Part shown: positions 44,201 through 54,009 of the stretch, piece after piece | Layout: each line of letters begins with the position of its first letter | Numbering within the stretch: the stretch's first letter is position 1 | Source: Lepidostoma basale | Taxonomy: Eukaryota; Arthropoda; Insecta; Trichoptera; Lepidostomatidae | Assembly (NCBI GenBank): GCA_022606425.2 | Contig: JAHDVF020000050.1 | Location: forward strand, 1 to 64,000 | Reading direction: 5' to 3' | Length of the DNA stretch: 64,000 bases | Notes under the pieces: generated by a model | Databases searched by the model: none | What the model was told of the DNA's origin: nothing | What the model saw: only the letters and a program-made list of their open reading frames with translations | Position numbers and translations under genes: made by a program

Positions 44201-47200
44201 CAATTAATCTGCTGAACGCGGTCTCCTCGGAGACAACATCTTTCATATTAGTGAAAGTACGTTCAGAAGGTAACTACTCTTAATTCTGGAAAGTATCCTG
44301 TCTTCCTAATGTAGAACCATCTCTCATGCGTTTCTGGTAGTATACTATACACAATATATTATTTTACCTTTTCTCAATAGATGCCTTAAAAATTAATTTT
44401 GTAATGTCTATTGATTAAATAAACTGATTTGATTTGATAAATTATTTAAACTTTGACAAAAGAGTGTGGAGACGGGCTGTGTAAGATTTTTTTAATAAAC
44501 TGTGGAATTCCATGACAATTTCCATGACAAAAAAGTACAAAAAACTTTTGATTAAATACAGAATGGTGTCATTAAATATATAAGTGACCACTCTGTTTTA
44601 TTTGATTGTTAAAATTGTATACATTGAAAGCGGGTTACTTGTAACCGAAACATGTCTGAGTTCAGAGATAATAAAAAGTGTTGTACGAGGGCTGCTACTT
44701 ATATTTCTGGCCTTGGCAACATGGCGTGTCCCCAGGTGCCATCCTGGGGATTTATTTTGACATTTTTAAATATAACCTTATTCATAACATTTTATCATTT
44801 GAGTGCCATTTGATTTTTTACGGTAACTTGAACAATTCATTTCGGCAAAAGAAATTAAATTAACACGTGAACATTTTCATGGGATTATTTTTCATAACTT
44901 TCGACTTGAATTTTCAAGACAAGAGTGCACCGATGAATTATATTTTTTATATGAAGATAAAGTACCAAAAAAAATATAAAAATTAAAAAAAAATTGTATT
45001 AAAAATATTCTATTACCCGCGGCTGTGTTTCTCCTTGCAGTGTTTTCTCACGCTGCACTTCCTCGTACGTAGGCAGCTTGCTATTAGCTGCCACGTCATA
45101 TGGAGGAGGAGCAGAGAAGTCCGCTTTGGGGGGCGGGATATCCATGTCTGTAACAATACTTTCTCTATTGATTGGCTTTGTTAATTAACAGACAAAAACA
45201 ACAAACCATCACGCTGTTTTTCTGAAAGGGTAGGCAGAGAGAATGGACCGCCACACTACTGAATCCTGACACACCTCTCTAGCTTCCTCCACATTTATAA
45301 ACACACGTCTATTATTCCGACTTCTAACATAGTTGATCTTTAAAATTTGATTGATTTGGTAATTCCATGTTATCCTCGGTCTTCCTCGACTCCGTACTCC
45401 ATTCACATCGTTAACATATACTGTCTTAACCATTTTTTCTTCATCCACGCGTTCCATATGTCCGAACCAATGCAGAGATCCTTTCATAATTTTGTTTATA
45501 ATACTTTTCTCCGCTCTGCATTCTCTCCTAATATCTGCATTTGAAACTCTGTGGTACATTGTTTTATCACACATACACCTAAAGGATCTCATCTCTACCG
45601 AATTTATTCAGCCAGTACCATGCTTCACTTCCATACATAAGGGTTGGAACTAGAACTCCATTGTGAAAGGCCATTTTTGCTTTCATTGATAAATTTTTGT
45701 TTTCAATAACTGTTTTTAAGGCTCCATTCACTTTGTTGCCCGCAATAACCCTTCTTTCGACATAATAATAAAAACTAGAGCTATATTTGTAAGTAACCTA
45801 AAAGAAGAATAGGCATCTCTGCTCCTAGCTATTAAGTAAATCGTTTTTTTTCAGGAATTACAGAAATCCCCGTTAGTTGAAATTCGTATTCATATTTGAC
45901 GCGTTTCATATCATTTATAACGATAAGTTATGTGCCAAACCTGTCGTCTTGTGAGAATTGAAGTTATATTTTTTTCAATAAATGAAGGTATAAACGAAAC
46001 ACAGATCATTTATATGGAAAGTTTTTTTTGTGAACTTTTAACATATTTCCAAAAAAGATGTATTTAATAGGTATGATTTTTCAAAAAAATTGCCTGCACT
46101 CGTTTTCCGGCCATACGAATACCTCCCGGCATTTAAAAGGTTAATCTGTTAAAACATACTTTTTTTTAACCTGGGTTTATGCCCATTATTTATATAATAC
46201 AAGAATTTTAAGCATGTATTTCATCCATTTCACCAACAGTGATATTTTGACACATTAAGCTTCTTGTATGCCAAGTTGATAAGATTAATAACGTTTACTT
46301 TGGGATGAATGATGTTTTACCATATCTAGAAATACGAGATTACAAATGCAATATTACACATTTATACGTAGGAAGTGTTCTTGTACCGACCCTTATGTAT
46401 GGAAATAAAACAAAGAACTGACTAAAGAACAAAATGGTCTCACGCAGGACGCTATCTCCTACCCCAACTCCATCCAGGCACTGCTCCTCTTATCTTCCTT
46501 TCTTTTTTTATAAATACAATCCCAACCCTAACTGGTCTTCCATTCCTTGACAATAATGTAAGACTTTATCATAAACCCTAAATCCCCCCTCGCCCTCTTT
46601 CGGAGGGACACTCCGGGCCATACATTTAGCCCCATCATAAAACAACTACCAAATCGCATTCCAACAATGTTTCCTACAGACGTAAAACGAATAGCCATTA
46701 GAGCTGAACCTCTGTAAGCCAGAAGATCTAAGTCCAAGTCCAAGTGGTAAAAGTAGAATAAATGCAATAGAAATGAGATTACATATTTTCAGGTAAATCT
46801 GCATATGGTAGAATGTCAAATGCAAATTTAAGAAGTGAAAGCAGTACGAATGAAAGTGTTGAAAGGTTCATAAAAATAATTTGGACACATGGAAAGAATT
46901 AATAAAGAATGGTAAAGAAAATATATCTTAACTATGTAAATGGAATGAGAAATAGAGAAAAATGTGACAAAATCAAATATTAAATGTCCGCTACGTGAGG
47001 AGTCAGAGAAATCGATGTGCGTGCATGACACAATGTATGAATTGAAAAGAGCAAGAGAAGTATGTCAGGAAAAAAGAATGTGGCAGTCTATTCTTTCTTT
47101 CTACACCTTCAGAGAGACAGCTTGATGGTCAGTTTGTAAATTTGAAAGGAGAATTATACTTTGTATAAAAGCATTTGTTAAATGTATTTCTACAGAAAAA

Positions 47201-50200
47201 AAAAATAATATATGCACATTTCGGAGATATTGTCCAACTTCACCTGTAATATATGACTAAATTTAAACTAAAGAAAGGGCGCAATAACAAAACAAAACGA
47301 ATAATAATTTTTAAATGTAAGGAATAACATGACTAAATTAATACAATACATGACCTAAATAGATACAATTTGGGAAAAACCTACGATTAGTTAATTTGCA
47401 AAATTTCCGTAGGTTTGGGGAGGGGACAAAAATCTTTATGTGTGGTATTACTATACCACCTGCGTCCCTGATAATGACACCAAATCGGCTTAATCTTCCA
47501 CCACAATTGCAAGATAATACCCTATTTGGAGACATTCTTATGAGACTTGTTTGCCATTGACACTCATACTGGTTACTAGTACAATAAATGGGATTAATTC
47601 AATAATTCTCAACATCCATATATGTGGGTTCTTTTTGAGATATCTGAAATGTCTTGACTAACTAACTAACTAACTTATTATCACGCCGTCTCACCGAAGG
47701 GGTAGGCAGAATGAATGGACTGCCACACTGTTCTGTCCTGACATACGTCTCTCGCTTCCTCTACATTCATACATCTTGTCATGCACGCACGTCGATTTTT
47801 CCGACTCCTCACGTGACCGACATTCAATATTTGATTGATTTGATCGTGCCACGTTTTCCTCGGCCTTCCTCTATTTCTAGCTCCGTTCACGCCGTTTACA
47901 TATACCTTCTTACCATTCTGTCTTCACTCATTCTTTCCATGTGTCCAAACCATCTTAATGACCCTTTCCTTATTTTGTTCATAACACTTTCATTCGCACC
48001 ACATTCACTTCTTATACTTGCATTTGTCACTCTATCATATACAGATTTGCTACACATTTGTCTTAGAGATCTCATTTCTACTGCATTTATTCTACTTTCA
48101 TCCTTCTTTTGCCAGTTCCATGCTTCACTTCCATACATAAGGGTCGGCACAAGAACACCATTGTGCACTGCCATCTTAGCTTTTTTGGATAGGCTTTTGT
48201 TTGCGATGACAACTTTAAGTGCACCATTTATTCTGTTGCCTGCCCCGACCCTTCTTTCAATATCCTTCTCAACCCTCCCATCCTTTGTAAACATACTTCC
48301 TAAATAAACAAATTCATCCACTTGTTCCAGATTTTCACCGTTTACACTTGTTGCAGACTGTCATGCTTCCTTCTTTTTCGAAAATCATTACCTTAGACTT
48401 ATTCACATTCAGTGTCTTGACAGAATAAAATACAAGCTCTCTTGAACGGTTGTTAAAACTTTGACTGCCATGATACTTCTCAGGATTCCTGCGTAAAAAG
48501 CCATTTTAACTTAACTAACTAACCGTTCTCATTTTCACATTCGACAACAGCTCTCTATTGGCTCTGGCTCTCTGTAGTATGTCTGCATTACTGACCCTAT
48601 CGGTTCCACGTTATACGAAGCATTTTGCGGTATATCCACATCTCGATTCCAACGGGTTCATTACATTTACTTTCAGAGTCCAGAATTCACTGCTGGTTTT
48701 AATTAATGATTAATTTCACCTGAACCATATATATGACAGGACCATTAAAGAAATGTTGATAGTAAGGAGGAACCATATTATTTTATTAAAACTCTGTTCA
48801 TGTGTGACTGACGGCACTTGAGGACCTTTACTTTAATTCAACAGTTGGCAGTCACATATGACTGGCACCAGTGGCGGTACTCCCATAGAAGCCCAGAAGC
48901 CCGGCTTGCGTAAGGAATTTGAAATCAAAACCCCCAAATTACCTTCCAACAATGTTCCCATCAGATGTAAGACGAATAGCCACAAGAGCTGAACCTATGT
49001 AAGCCAGAAGAGGTTTTGATTAAAAAAAAATTACGCAAGCCGGGCTTCTGGGCTTCTATGGGAGTACCGCGACTGACTGGCACAGTATATTGGTAACAAT
49101 TGATGGCAGTCACATGACTGCCATAGTAATTCATAAAAATGGCGCTTTATAAATTATCCAATTTATTATTATTATTATTATTGGTAATAATTGATGGCAG
49201 TCACATATGACTGCCACGGCGTGATACGTGTTAAGGCGTTCCATGGATGGCACCAGCTTATATATCTGAACTCTGCATCACCGAGAACCTGAATATGAGG
49301 TAGTCTACATTATCGTAGAAAGTCTTCAGCGATCGGTAGATTGTGCTAAAACACTGTCCCCAAACAAATTTTGGCAACTGAGTCTTCACGCTAGCCAACC
49401 CTTCAGTCTGGAACATTCTTTCAGCAGACTTCAAGCGCATTGAAAATGTCAGAGTTTAGATTGAGATTTAAACGCACTTTTTCAAATATTATATCATGAT
49501 GTAAATTTTGATCGAATGCACCAGGGCAGCCCTCATACTAAACATGTTTATTTTTAACTAGTTCATAAAATGGAGGATTTTCTACAGCGCCCTTGAGATG
49601 ATTTATTCATAAAAATAGCGCTCTATAAATTATCCAATTTCTTATTTCTTATTATGTTAATGTTATATATATAAGCCCAAATGAGTCGCCTAAATGCTGT
49701 TCGTTTGTTATGTATCATTTGACTAAAATAATTCTAAATTGTATACATTATTGTAATTACGATAAAAAAATATGTAAAAAGTGGTTTTATAAAAAGCTTA
49801 ATTGACCGTCCAAATAATATTGAAATTCCACACATTACATATAAATCGTTTTCTACACAGAATATTAAAAGTCAACTTTGAGCTAACAATTAAATGTCAT
49901 ACGTGGTTGAAAGAGAAAACAGCTTGCCACAAAACAATTATATAAAAGCTGGGCTAATTGAAGAGAACGTGTATTAATTAGAGATGTTATACATACCGGA
50001 CATTTGTAAATATTGGTTGACCATATTCACACGATTTCTCGCGAAGATATCTGCGTGAGCCATCCCAGGAGGTGGCACAGCAACCGTTAAAGGCGTATTT
50101 ATAGGCAAGACAGCCACATTGTTGATGTTTTCTGGCAAATTCTGAAAATATAGATAAACAATTACAAAAAAACATAGGTATATTCACAAGTAGATACATA

Positions 50201-50340
50201 AGTATTTGTTGTCATTTTGTCAATATAAAAGATGGTGCCTCAAAAAATATAATTGAAGCGTACGAATATATAAATGAAAAGTAAGTTACAATATGCCATA
50301 AGTAAAGACGTACCAATTCATCTGGATGATTTGTCTCCAT
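38166..50340 (-). CDS. NDFIP: NDFIP-type Nedd4 family-interacting protein
   Basis: Six exons join in frame on the minus strand: 50340-50314 (ATG, nine codons), 50141-49997, 45147-45017, 42563-42434, 40353-40168 and 38269-38166 (TAA). They total 723 nt, or 240 residues; human NDFIP1 is 221. The soluble N-terminus carries PPPY (residues 71-74) and LPTY (82-85), the kind of PPxY-type motifs that bind WW domains of Nedd4-family ubiquitin ligases. Three hydrophobic segments follow (about 137-160, 171-185 and 198-213). They contain the family hallmarks AFLFNWIGF, RYGALSGFGLSLAKW and the C-terminal RAIIQYLNIKR. Family knowledge: NDFIPs sit in Golgi and endosome membranes, recruit and activate HECT ligases, and direct targets to ubiquitination and sorting. 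The start is the only in-frame ATG before the first donor. Introns hold many LINE A fragments, MITEs and SINEs. I cannot say whether it is closer to NDFIP1 or NDFIP2. Confidence 0.94.
38311..38443 (+). mobile_element. SINE2, truncated
   Basis: Head TTCTAGGGGACAGAACGC with a mutated B box and a shortened body, ending in an AAAAT repeat. It lies just upstream of NDFIP exon 6, in the last intron. Confidence 0.65.
38461..39245. mobile_element. TTAA-flanked non-coding element, possibly piggyBac-like
   Basis: TTAA lies at both ends (38461 and 39242). Subterminal inverted repeats CCATGTGGTCAATT are at about 38502-38515 and, inverted, at 39217-39230. The interior has no open frame of note. Assignment rests only on the TTAA and the inverted repeat. 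Confidence 0.45.
39295..39468 (-). mobile_element. SINE2, reversed
   Basis: The reverse complement of the full family consensus, with B box (AGGCTCGAACCC) and A box region, preceded by a long T run that is its poly(A) tail. Confidence 0.8.
39575..39775. repeat. Fold-back element FB-3
   Basis: Two arms of about 90 nt, nearly perfect, around a 14-nt centre near 39675. Each arm carries CCGATGATGAAGGTGTAAG then CTTCGAAACATGTCG. Confidence 0.85.
39835..40146 (+). mobile_element. LINE A fragment
   Basis: ACCGACCCTTATGTTTGAAA to GGAAAACGTGGCAT with internal deletions. Ends 22 bp from NDFIP exon 5. Confidence 0.7.
40440..40905. repeat. Two tandem MITE copies (GGCTGTATTTGCAG type)
   Basis: Copies at about 40440-40640 and 40677-40905 share the ends CCGGCTGTATTTGCAGTAAT / CTGGCTTTATTTGCAGTAAA and, inverted, CAAATGTAGTC. 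Same family as 8311-8522. Confidence 0.55.
40950..41152 (-). mobile_element. LINE A fragment
   Basis: Reversed 3' region (ACTACTCTATCCTGAAACAC; CTCGGTCTTC). It runs into the P2 element end. Confidence 0.65.
41347..41596 (+). mobile_element. SINE1, well preserved
   Basis: Head CGTGGCAGAGTGG, B box GGTTCGATTCC, shared body, and a poly(A) tail at about 41579-41595. Lies in an NDFIP intron within element P2. Confidence 0.85.
41950..42135 (+). mobile_element. LINE C 3' end
   Basis: Encodes [20 protein letters not shown] and ends GCAGAAGAAGAAG. Confidence 0.7.
42622..43860. mobile_element. LINE A pair: short forward piece joined to a reversed copy
   Basis: The forward piece (42622-42738) directly meets the GTTA tail of a reversed copy (42739-43860). 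The reversed copy is split by SINE1 (42944-43226). Its minus strand reads from MTICDISAMGEKLEQVTKF through [19 protein letters not shown]. Confidence 0.85.
42944..43226 (+). mobile_element. SINE1 inserted in LINE A
   Basis: A complete copy with B box GGTTCGATTCC and a long AAAAT-rich tail. LINE A sequence continues on both sides, so the SINE is the younger insertion. Confidence 0.85.
43995..44112 (+). mobile_element. LINE A fragment
   Basis: GTGTTATGAACAAAATAATG and GATCATTAAGATATTTTGGA: a short internal piece. Confidence 0.6.
44185..44450 (+). mobile_element. LINE I 3' end with TGATT tail
   Basis: Close copy of 9945-10195. Confidence 0.65.
45017..45147 (-). CDS. NDFIP: NDFIP exon 3 (PPxY motif exon)
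   Basis: Reads DMDIPPPKADFSAPPPYDV and then SKLPTYEEVQREKTLQGE. It is bounded by TTACAG and GTAATA, entering in phase 1 and leaving in phase 0. It has no start codon near its beginning and does not stand out as a long open frame. It supplies the ligase-binding motifs. Confidence 0.92.
45200..45765 (-). mobile_element. LINE A fragment in NDFIP intron 2
   Basis: The minus strand reads RSFRCMCDKTMYHRVSN and KGSLHWFGHMERVDEEKMV, to [12 protein letters not shown]. Confidence 0.85.
46383..47135 (+). mobile_element. LINE A fragment interrupted by hAT-related DNA
   Basis: TTGTACCGACCCTTATGTAT is followed by about 330 bp of foreign sequence; LINE A resumes at about 46756 and ends GATGGTCAG. Confidence 0.65.
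46440..46755 (+). mobile_element. hAT-related fragment (longer internal sequence)
   Basis: Shares the interior block around AGAGCTGAACCTCTGTAAGC with the hAT MITEs but has about 250 bp of extra sequence. It interrupts a LINE A copy (46383-47135). Confidence 0.45.
47655..48430 (-). mobile_element. LINE A fragment, 775 bp, best preserved
   Basis: The minus strand is open from about 48321 to 47896 (MDEFVYLGSMFTKDGRVEKD to MERMSEDRMVRR), then continues in another frame to [12 protein letters not shown]. The tail complement is ACTAACTAACTAACTAAC. Confidence 0.9.
48869..49075. mobile_element. hAT-type MITE with perfect 8-bp target duplication
   Basis: 207 bp with about 45-bp inverted ends (CAGTGGCGGTACTCCCATAG and complement), flanked by ACTGGCAC on both sides (48861-48868 and 49076-49083). 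Eight-bp duplications and CAGTG ends fit the hAT superfamily. There is no open frame. Confidence 0.85.
49125..49665 (+). mobile_element. LINE D 3' ends
   Basis: A short 3' end (49125-49190) and a longer one (49225-49665). The longer matches the C-terminus at 63.8 kb (GATCGGTAGATTG; TCTTTCAGCAGAC) and ends AGCGCCCTTGAGATG then a TTATT repeat. Confidence 0.75.
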
Positions 50341-50744
50341 CTTTTAGCCGTACGCTACAATGATAAAAGCTGTCAGAAAATAGAGATCGATAACAGAATC
50401 GAGCGAACTGACAAGCCTGCTGATATGAAATTCTGAAAATTGTCCTTGAAATTGGACAAACAGAGAATGCGCATAGACAATTTTCCGATAATTTTGTTAT
50501 CTTTCGGTCTCTTTCTACCGTTCAGTAAAGGCGGTAATTTCAAATGAAATTAAATTAATGTAATGTTTTTCCTCCAGAGAAGGCAAAGGGATACCACTCT
50601 GGATATTTTTCCCCAAGTCATCAGCATGAAAACTCAAGGGTGATAATCAACGTTAGGGAGACCTGACAGGACACAGAAAGAAGAAGAAGAATGTTTTTAA
50701 TAGAAATGTGTAAAATTTGGGTAGTATAGTACAACAATAACAAC

Positions 50745-50938
50745 AACAAACCATCACGCCGTTTCCCCGCAGGGGTAGGCAGAGAGAATGGACCGCCACA
50801 CTACTCTATCCTGGCACACCTCTCTAGCTTCCTCCACATTCATACATCGAGTCATACACGCACGTCGATTCTTCCGGCTTCTGACATGACCAACTTTTAA
50901 TATTTGATTAATTTGGTCATGCCATGTTTTCCTCGTAT
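50745..50938 (-). mobile_element. LINE A 3' end
   Basis: ACCATCACGCCGTTTCCCCG to CATGTTTTCCTCG, 190 bp, upstream of the NDFIP start. Confidence 0.8.
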
Positions 50939-51922
50939 AGTAATCAAGTAATTATTAGTAGTATAGTAATCAAGTAATTATTACCCTCTGCGTGAAAGTT
51001 TTGTAGATTTTAATGGATTGCTAAAAATACGATATTTTTTGTTGTTTACCGAGGACACGGGCATAATCGTAACAACTGATTGATGGATGATTGCTGAGGT
51101 CAAAAAACTTATGTGCAAGTGCATGTGTTGAAAGAGGATGCCGGAGTAAAAGAGCGAGTTAAGACGGGGTTTTTGAATTTAGGCGTATTGTTAATAACAA
51201 TCTCTCGTATCATACACAGGTAGGTGCAAAATTAATAAAAGGTGATATGGGCAAAATCTTCTCGTTTCTCACCCCTACAGGTTTATGCTTTTACATAATC
51301 CTGGGGAAATAAATTACATCTCTAACACAATCGCGAACCTTTCTTTTTACCATAAACTCATGTTTTGTTAAGTATTCTATATGTTTTCAACTGAATCCAA
51401 ATTTTTAACATAACTGTATAAAATAATGAAAATTTCTGTAATGTATTGTAATTTATAAATAACGAAAAATCTTTTTTCTTTTCTACCGCGTTCTTTCATT
51501 TTCGCATTCTCTTCGTGTATATAAATACAATTTAAACTTGATTGAATTCACAGAATGAAGGTAAAAGTTAGCATTAATTTATATGAACAGAAATATTGCG
51601 TTTTGCGAATTCCATCAATGACAAATTCGACATATTTGATTGCCAAGTACCTACTTATTATTTAATGTCAACATATTTCTATCCGTAGTGAACATAGAAC
51701 TTAATGTACAAGGTGCCAATATAATGACGCGAAAATAAGTTTTGTTTGACAAGCGGTTGCTAAAACATATGGGTGACATTTTAATACAGTCGGTTTTATA
51801 AAAATTGTAAATAATTACATTAAACTAGTGATAAGCAATGTTTTCGCTCCAAAACATTTAAAGACGTTATTGTTGCGTTATTTTGTGCCTGTGATAAACT
51901 CAATTTGAAGTTTCTCTCGAAG

Positions 51923-52569
51923 ATGGATCTCATTAGAACGCCTAAGGTGAGTCAGCTGTTGTAAAATACACTATTTTATCAATATTATTGCAAGTTTACT
52001 AGATAAAGGATTATTTTTAGATAACACGTTACACGGCATTTTTATCAATAAACATATTTTTTAGCGAATTTTGATAGACCGGCTCAAATATACGTGATGT
52101 ATTGATATGAAGTGGCATTGCAAATTTTGTGCTTATTTTTTTTAATACGGTCCCCTTTCTCGGATAATGAGTAATTCACTACGGATGTGTGTATATACTA
52201 TTTGATTTCTTTGTATAAAATATTGTTAACATATATACGATTTTTTTTTTCGGTTTTATATTTTTTTTACAAGGAATTACCATATTTTTTTTATATAAAT
52301 CAATGTGTATATTTTTTTGCTTCATGTCACGCTCTAGTTTTTATGTGTGTAAACGAAGTTTCTTGTATTTTTTGCTTTCGAGTAGTGTACATTTAATACA
52401 ATATGTATTTATGGTTTATATTGTGCAAAATTATATAAAATCGATTCTCAATGGGTTTTTAAATTTAGGTTCTGACAATATTTATTACATAAATAAGTTA
52501 AGTTTATTATTTCCTCGACGGACATATTGGAGATTTTTGCAGTTTCCATCTTCAAGTAGAGTACTTCAG
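51923..52569 (+). CDS. Possible first exons of an unidentified plus-strand gene
   Basis: ATG at 51923 opens MDLIRTPK and meets a perfect donor (AAG|GTGAGT) after 51946, in phase 0. A 27-nt open segment with a fair acceptor (TTTTTGCAG) and donor (CAG|GTAGTA) at 52543-52569 would add FPSSSRVLQ in frame. The site lies 1.6 kb upstream of, and divergent from, the NDFIP start. I do not recognise the protein and found no convincing third exon before 64000. It could be a chance match. Confidence 0.28.
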
Positions 52570-53121
52570 GTAGTAATACAGTTCATTATATTATATTTAC
52601 GTATCAAGTTTTTTATGTAAATTAAAACAGGAGTTAGGTTTCATAATATAAAAATAATTCAATTGTTATCTGGATATTTTTAATTTACTGGATACAACTG
52701 ATTTCTTTTCTTGTGTTTGGTACGAAAAAAATGCTGTCCCTTTGTTCTCTTCGAATGATTACAGTGTTGCTACCCGGTGATTTTAATCATAATTCTACCA
52801 GTTGTTTATTAATTCTATTTATATTACTGTTGTATTTTCTGTGAGTCTTTGTCAATGGAGTGTTCCAATTTTCTAGCTAAAGCTTGCTCGACTCTAAGTA
52901 CAGATACATTTTTCGATTTTGAATTGTAGACCGTGTAAAAAATAGTATTTTACATGTTCCATAGACAAGTCTATTATTATATAAAATATGTCAACACATA
53001 GATGCCAAGATTAAGTAATGTGTTTGCTCTACTTACTGAGTTAGTTATACACCATAGTAGATAAAAACATTGTAAATATTTATCAGGGAAAAACAACCAC
53101 TATGTATGTTTTTCTATAATG

Positions 53122-53175
53122 GTGTAGAGGACAGAGCGCTCGACCTCTAGTCCATGTGATGTGTGTTTAATCCCC
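53122..53175 (+). mobile_element. Possible SINE2 head only
   Basis: GTGTAGAGGACAGAGCGCTC resembles the SINE2 head, but the B box (GTTTAATCCCC) is poor and no body follows. Confidence 0.3.
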
Positions 53176-53224
53176 AATATTACCACCGGTGCCCTTTCTA
53201 TCAATACGGAGTTCTTTTTAAATT

Positions 53225-53625
53225 ATAATACTTCTTTTTCTTCCTTGATAAAGACCTATGTAGTCTATTATCTTGAAGGTTACTTCTCCTGTGAGGTGGA
53301 TTCCCAGTTCTCCTTCTATCTTTTAAGAGGTCTTCCACGAGGACGAGTTTTGTGAGGCTGATTATGTTGTGCAATATAGGGGAGTCTGGCAGTGTCCATT
53401 CTTTGGATATGACCATATCAGTCCTTCATTCGCTATCTACTCCATCTTATAATATCCTACACCTCACATATCTTTCTATTCTGGTGATCCTCACTCGATC
53501 TCTTGTCATGTCTGGCTTATCATCCTCAGTGTCTTCTTTTCACAAGTTCTCAGAACCTGTTGGGTCCTGACTGTGTCTGACCTTGCTTCAACGCCATTTC
53601 TATTATTTCTATTATTAACATGCAA
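53225..53625 (-). mobile_element. LINE C fragment
   Basis: The minus strand reads VEARSDTVRTQQVLRT, then YGHIQRMDTARLPYIA and RPRGRPLKR with several stops. Confidence 0.7.
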
Positions 53626-53689
53626 ATTTGTTATTATTGATTTTACACATGCTTTATCAGTTCGCATATTACTCTCAATAGCCATATCT

Positions 53690-54005
53690 ACCGTCTCAGA
53701 GTGTGACCGATCCACTGCCATTTGCATCTAGCGACTTGTTCTCTGATTAGCTTTTCGCCTGCCGTGGTCCAGAGAACGGCATTTGAAACTGTTCGGGGCC
53801 AATAGATCTTGAATATTGAGCGAAGGCACCTATTTATAAACACCTGGAGTTTTCCAATAACGTCCGCAGTAGATTTCCAAGTCTCACATGCGTACAGCAG
53901 TACGCTTTTAACACTACTGCTAAATACTGGAACGCCATACAGGGTGAAGCATAGAGAAAGCTCCCCTTGCCTTTTTGAGGCTGCTGACTACATCTTCTCA
54001 GCAAT
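53690..54005 (-). mobile_element. LINE G fragment
   Basis: Nearly the same as 22540-22770 (GTGACCGATCCACTGCCATT; GAGCGAAGGCACCTATTTAT). Confidence 0.8.
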
Positions 54006-54009
54006 AATT

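Noticed and set aside
47711..48307. 198-residue plus-strand protein
   Set aside because: Antisense of the LINE A reverse transcriptase frame on the minus strand.
52187..52620. Hydrophobic plus-strand frames of 69 and 105 codons
   Set aside because: They are T-rich low-complexity frames; only the small 52543-52569 segment has splice-like borders.
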